Below, in pieces: positions 58,049 to 64,000 of a stretch of 64,000 bases of DNA; position 1 is the stretch's first letter, and the number at the start of each line of letters is the position of its first letter. Below the pieces are notes generated by a model. That model was not told the origin of the DNA. It searched no databases and worked only from the letters and a program-made list of their open reading frames with translations. The stretch lies in NCBI GenBank assembly GCA_035236585.1, contig CP141134.1, positions 19,460,414-19,524,413 on the forward strand, in the 5' to 3' direction. Both the position numbers and the translations under genes were made by a program. This DNA comes from Warburgia ugandensis. Lineage: Eukaryota; Streptophyta; Magnoliopsida; Canellales; Canellaceae.

Positions 58049-58439
58049 AAGGATTTGTAGAGATGACAGATCATCTACACCTACTAATCCTCATGTAAAT
58101 TACTAAGAATCATTTGAATTTGATCCTTCTCACTAGAACACTTTTGATATTTTGAGCCTTATCTCTCCATCGAGTCATAAACTCAAGAAATGTCCCTTTC
58201 CCTTTCCCTTTCATCTTGAATAAATCAAATTCTCTTCTTGGTCCTGGGAGTGGAGTGTTAACAAATACCTCTTTAATGTCATCCTAGGTCCTCAGTTTAT
58301 AATTATGTTCTAAAAGTAATCATGTGGATTCCTTTTCCTTAAGTGACATCTAAAACAAATGAGTCATCTAGTTTGGGGTAAAATTGAACTAAGAAACATG
58401 TGCCATAAAAATTCCCATGTGAGCTTTTAGGTAACCTAT
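58049..58439 (-). pseudogene. Older Gypsy element gag, central fragment
   Basis: The minus strand reads LPGPRREFDLFKMKGKGKGTFLEFMTRWRDKA (shown here only in part as motif: FLEFMTRWRDKA), the retrotransposon gag domain motif (ESFxEYxxRWRxxA). It continues into 48505 once B is ignored and towards 60768 once the solo LTR is ignored. Confidence 0.65.
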
Positions 58440-59736
58440 TGTTGATGTGTTTAACAGCAAGTGCACGAGCTATTATAGTATAGCTAATGCAAGTACGAGT
58501 CGATCCCAAGGGGACTTGACTTAAAAGATGGAGTTTTAAATAAAAATTAAAAATAAATAACAAAAATTACTGAAATTAAAATCAGAGTTCAATCAGTTCA
58601 ATTTTTAACAATACAAAACTTCGAGTTCAAAAAAAAGAAAATAAACTAAGTAACATGAAGAAACCTACTTTCCTAGCTTATTCACTATCAATTTGTTCAA
58701 ATCTAGTCTTCTTAGAGTTGATCACTCTACATAAAAATCTTCAGCATGTCCTTGATTAGAGATCTATCGTTTGGATTTGTCAGATTCCTTAAAATCATAA
58801 AGATCAGGAGTAAATGTTGATTTTGGGATTTGAATGGTCTAGATCACTTTATGAAATTTAGATTAGAGATCAGAGGCATTAATTAAACTCAGGGATGTCC
58901 TAAAAATGAAATATAAAATTTAATTAAAAATCAAAAAATAAATATAGGAGAAATTGAGGATTCTTGGTTGTTCAAGGCTAACTCGTTGATTGGATGAAGT
59001 CTTGATTGATCAAGTTGGATTGGGTAGTTCCTGGATAAATAGAATATTGATAAATCAGAACTAAAATAGAATGGGACATAGAGGGAAATAAAGGGGGACA
59101 AAAATGGAATTCTAATTAAAGATCGAAGGACAAAATTGGAATTAAACTAGTTTCTAATTTTAAATGAGAAATCAAAATGAAAACTCTGCGAGGAGGAGGA
59201 GAGGGAGCCAGAGATGGGGTAAAAGGGAGAAGAAGAGAAGAATGGAGGGCGGGGGGGGGTTTAAGGCAAACCGAGAAATCTGTGTTGAGTTTCCTTCTAA
59301 GCCAGCTGGTGACGGGGAAGAACGCCGTTGTGATGGAGATCGAATTGGGCAGGGTGGTGAGTGCGGTGTTGGGCTAGAGAGATGATGCAGAGCAAGAAAG
59401 AAGGTAGGTGAAAATGAACAGAGGAAGAAGATGGGAGCAGGGCCGTCGTCCAACAATGCCAAGCTAGTGTTGCTGTGCTAGTGGATATCTGAGCTATGCA
59501 TCATGGAGGAAAGGCAAAGATGATGAAGAAGAACAAGGGGGTTGAGTTTGATGGTCTGTGCAGTGGCACTGAACCAATGATGCTGGTGGAGGAAACTTGG
59601 CCAGAGAGGTAACTGGAAGTGGCTGGTGCGATTTCGCTTTAGGTGGTGACGAACTAGGCAGGGGACTAGTGGGGTTGGCCAGTGAAGGAGAATGGTGGAA
59701 GGCAGGCTACTGGCCGGTGTAGAGTGATTGATGCAG

Positions 59737-59870
<134 letters not shown>

Positions 59871-59936
59871 GAGGAGATCCAGTGTACTAGGGCCGGTGAA
59901 GGAGAAGAGTGAGCTTAGTAGACATGATGGGCTGGG

Positions 59937-59939
<3 letters not shown>

Positions 59940-60015
<76 letters not shown>
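59940..60015. repeat. (GA)n microsatellite, 76 bp
   Basis: A second GA run 71 bases after the first, in the same solo LTR. Confidence 0.98.
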
Positions 60016-60018
<3 letters not shown>

Positions 60019-60767
60019 CGGTGCTAGTGATGGAAGATAATGGGATGATGGAGGGGAAGTAAGAAGCAGAGGGTATGTGAAAAGCAAAGAGGAGGGAGAG
60101 AGTGCAATGGAAGAAGGAGAAAAGAGATCGGAAGGGGAGAGAACTAGGGGAAGAGGGAGGTGATGGGTTGTGTGTGAGATGGGAAGAGAGAAGAGGAAGG
60201 GTGAGATATGGTGGTGAGAGAAAGGGGTATGAAGAGGAGAATGAGAAGGGGGGTTGAGAGGAAGGCAAGAGAGAGGTGGTTGAGAGAGATATGCTATGGT
60301 TGCCCTTTACCTCTTATAACTTTGTCCTTTCTAATTTGGTTCCCCTCCTTTATTTTGGAAACTTCTCCACAAGTGCAAGTTGCCTTCTCCATGTTATTTC
60401 CCTTTTGTCTATGATTCCTAGTTGAGCTCAATTCTTTTTTGGGAAACTATCCTATCCATATCTGTGAGTGATCTGGCCCATCCAATGCTCTTTAGAATAA
60501 TGTGCACCATTAATTTTTGATCTTACCCATCCATGCCTCTTTTGGTTAATTTGCAAAACAAAAGACCAAATTGGAATCATATGAACCGTACATTAATCAT
60601 CTAATAAGCTCTAATGATCATCTGACCATTAATTTTGAAAAATTAATGATTAAATGGTCAATTGGAGCTAAATTTAAAATCAAGCTAAATTTTACAAATT
60701 TGAATGATTAGATGATCTAATTGAAAACTAAATTAGGGGTATTTTGACCAAAATTGAACACTTAACA

Positions 60768-61560
60768 CCTATACCACCATATATAGGAATTATTCACCAA
60801 TTTAAACTCCTTAGGTATCTGTGTAATAGAAAAATGATCCAAAACTTCCATGTCTAATGTATCTCCATCTAAATTGATTTTATTCAGTATTTCCTTCAAT
60901 GCTTCATGGTTAATTCTCTTAAGCTTTGGGTCATGCTAATCTATTCTGCCATCTCTTCAATTTTTTTCTTAGAATATAAATTTCCTTTTCCCACATATCT
61001 CATCCATGCGGCATATAACCATAATCTTCTAGAAGTTGTCGTTCCAAGGCTACTGGTTGAGAGGGCAAGTGCTAGTTTGCTGTTGCATTGGTGCTACATT
61101 TGGTATATAGTTGAATGAATAGGATTACTTTGAGTTGTATCAAGTGGAATGATTACTCTAGGAGATATTAGTTCAGAATTAGTAGGGGGAATATTTTTTT
61201 AAATGGGTAGTACCTGGTCAATTTTGTTGAGACCAGCAGGTCAACTAGGTGAATTAATTTGTCAAATTAGCAATTTAATGATTCAAAGAACTGAATCTTT
61301 CCTCAATGTCTTATTCTACGGGATTGGTAGGTGAAGATAGTTGCATGGGTATAGTAGGACTAATGGGAGTGCGGTGAAGGGCTTGGGGCTTCAGAAGCAT
61401 TTGGAATGGAAGGAGTGTATCTGGGAGGAAAAATGGGGTTATTGGAGACAGGGGTGAATGGAGGGTTAACATGCAAAAGATTGAATTGAGAAGGGTTCAT
61501 TCCAATATTTGAAACTAAAGTAAGATATGGATATTTGACCCTAACCAACCAAGGTTTTTT
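60768..61560 (-). pseudogene. Older Gypsy element, probable gag N-terminal region
   Basis: The minus-strand frame 61548-61360 is Pro/Ser/Asn-rich (NPPFTPVSNNPIFPPRY), as is common at the N-terminus of this gag group. The rest to 60768 has stops in all frames. Assigned by position upstream of the gag fragments at 58439 and 48505; weak on sequence alone. Confidence 0.35.
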
Positions 61561-64000
61561 TGGGCTGATGATTGGGTTGGTCTCTTACAAATAACCTGAG
61601 CGATAATGGAACTTGAAATATGATGACATCTTCTAAATCTTTTTGTTACTAAGTAATAGCGCATCACTATTTTATTCTAAAAAATATTACACAATTTATT
61701 AAAAATAGACAAAACTCATACATTTCAAAGATACTTTTCCCCCTTTGAAATTTTTAAAAAATTCTTAGCATTTTTCCATGAAAATGACATGGTGTCCTAA
61801 ATGGCCAATTGTAAGGCTTACTATATGTCATGATTGGGTTGCTTCTAACTGTGGAAGGGTTATCACTACATGTAGTTTCTCCATCCTCTCTATAGGGTCC
61901 CACTAAGGATTCCTCCTTAGAAGGTGTTGATCAAAGTATCTCCATTTAATGTATCTCAAGGATAATGTATAGTAAGTAGAGGATGTTCTTGAAGCTTAGC
62001 ACAATCCCCATGGATCTACTACCACAAGGTAACAAGCCCTTAGAGTTTTAGCATATGTACTCATGAATGCACATATGCAAGAAATGCACGAAATGTAAAA
62101 TAATCCTATATGTCCCTCTATGGAAAAGACAACAATCCTTCATTTCAATTCAACCATCCCATCCACCAAAACAATGCACACATCCAAAATAAAAAGCAAA
62201 GATAGCAATGATATAAGAATTTACTAAAAAATAAAGTAATAAGCAAAGAATATGCTGTGTAGAAAATACCATAATGCTATCAATTTGCACCTACATAGAG
62301 CATTGTCCAATAAATAAGATAAAATAGATTTCCTCAAAATCTTATCTTTAGTTTTTAGTAGAAAAATCCCCATTGAAGTGTCTAAATTTCTATAATTCCT
62401 TTTTGAGTGCTACAGGAGTTTGTTATAGAGGGGTAAGGACATTATATTTCATTGACACTAGGAATATCATGGAAGGGTTAGCTATTGATTTCGAAACCTG
62501 TGGTCTAGATAGTATTTTTAGTAATCTTTTAGCACTATATTGGGAATCATGAATGAGTTGCCACTTGTTATTAGGCCAGGAGTCCTATTTACCCAAAGCA
62601 AAATAATTAGAAATCTAAATTCTAATTCTTCCTATGATGATTTTGTTAAGTCCACTATAAGAGCCACATGATAAGCATTGAGGATTGAAGATAAAAGTTT
62701 GAGGATCTCTAAAAAATCACATCCAAGAAACCAATTACATTAGCGTGTGCTAATTCTCCCCATGGAGAATTGTGCAATTCTAATATTAGCCTAGAGCCCA
62801 AAAGACAAACATGTAAAATACATAAAATAAAGAAAAACTTGGATGTATTAAAAAGTAAACTAAAACTAAAATTAAACTACTTAAATGGATTAAACTAAAA
62901 CTCTAAGACTAAAGTAAAGTGAAGTAAACTAAATTGAAATGAAGACGAAATAGCTAAACTAAAGTAAAGCAAAGAGAACTAAAATTAAGATGATTCCTTA
63001 GAGATTGCTAATGAAAGCTTGCCCTTAGTTGAAATTCCTTTGCAAGCTTCTTCCAAACTCTAGCAATGTCCTAAAGAATCTTAAAATACTAAATTAGTGA
63101 ATTGAGAACTTAGTAACAAATTAACCACTTTCTTCAAGTAACTAAAAGTAATGACTCGTGTTTAAAAAAAAAAAAATTTTATAAATTCATTTCTAAAAGC
63201 TAGATCGATCCCCATTTTAGAATTTATTTATAAAACAAAACTTAGGAAAGAACTTTTTCCTTGGAAAATTGTTTTCTAAAAACCCCAAGTGTTTTTCTTC
63301 AAAATAATTGCACCTATATAAAAAGCAGACTAACATTCAAACTAAGAAATTTTTGTCATATATCAAATAAATATAAATTCTCAAGATGTATTAACCACAA
63401 TGCAATTGTGAATGTATTTATCAAATGAATATTGTTTAACACCTTTTGCTTTATTACATTCAATAGAACATTGAATAAAGGAAAATAACTCTGGAAGTTA
63501 GTCCTCACATCTGCTATACTACTAGGATCATGAGGTCTTTAACTCCTCCCTACTAGCCTTTCCACAACAATTTGCATTGTTATTGTAGGTTGAGTATGTG
63601 AAGACTCCTAATAGATATGCTAAGACTGCAAGTTAGAAAACAACAGCATACAAAATACATGATTTAAAAACATATTTTTTGATAAAATAAACATGATTAA
63701 CCTCTCTTAGTCGTACCATATGTAGTGCATTGCTAGCATTCATATGCATTTTTATATCTTAAATCACAGAAGAAGATAATCACACTTGATAATTCAAGCA
63801 AACTAAGATTACCATAATCTTAAAGAAGTATTTGGATTAAACCACATCATTGGCACTCTCAAGCTATCAATAATATCTCATACACTTTAGTACCTTGGCA
63901 AGTACATCTTACAATTGTTCAAGAGTACTTATCTAGCAACCACCGTAGGTTCCATCTCATAATCATTAATCCAACTCCCCAAGACCCAAAACAAAAATCT
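61561..64000. other. AT-rich, nothing recognised
   Basis: No coding motif or repeat boundary found. Low-complexity AAACTAAA-type stretch at about 62870-62990. Confidence 0.45.

Overview
The window is nuclear DNA of a flowering plant. It holds one complete, intron-rich housekeeping gene (cytosolic/mitochondrial glycyl-tRNA synthetase, minus strand) and one small RING-H2 gene (plus strand), set in a large, nested bed of plant retrotransposons and long microsatellites. No bacterial, organellar or viral gene set is present. The gene layout, GT-AG introns, chromodomain (Tekay-like) Ty3/Gypsy elements and RTE-type LINEs all fit an angiosperm with a repeat-rich genome; the species cannot be named from this.

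Layout. 1-1000: three copies of a small inverted-repeat element, each beside a microsatellite. 2681-3280: RING-H2 E3 ligase gene, whose likely original start is in another frame. 3842-4822: GA tract, then an inverted 3' fragment of an RTE LINE. About 4885-7945: a near full-length but broken RTE LINE carrying an inserted microsatellite-flanked inverted-repeat element. 8000-11470: intergenic. 11473-24087: GlyRS in nine exons, encoding 725 residues colinear with plant GlyRS-1. Intron 1 is about 7.0 kb and holds a second RTE LINE in antisense, and intron 7 uses a GC-AG donor. 24787-26946: solo Gypsy LTR with perfect 5-bp target duplication, about 700 bp upstream of GlyRS. 26947-34317: AT-rich repeat-derived DNA. 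34318-39165: Tekay-like element A (5' LTR, PBS, gag, protease, start of RT) cut off inside RT. 39166-44955: an LTR-like repeat (family X, also at 31870-33260) split by a 4.06-kb non-autonomous LTR element C (39920-43976) with odd inverted ends and a TTTAT target duplication. 48506-58040: complete but decayed Tekay-like element B with both LTRs, gag-protease-RT-RNaseH-integrase-chromodomain. 58440-60767: another solo LTR with perfect CCTAT duplication, holding two very long GA tracts. B and this solo LTR both sit in an older minus-strand Gypsy gag, so three generations of insertion can be read.

How the parts relate. GlyRS is the only gene here that I judge clearly intact and functional. The retroelements are all inactivated: stop codons in A and B are mostly CAG/CGA/TGG turned into TAG/TGA, the pattern expected from deamination of methylated cytosine in silenced plant transposons. 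The most unusual items are the microsatellite-flanked inverted-repeat family with a readable empty site, the aberrant LTR element C, the GC-AG GlyRS intron, and a 32-bp palindrome kept between two diverged LTR copies.
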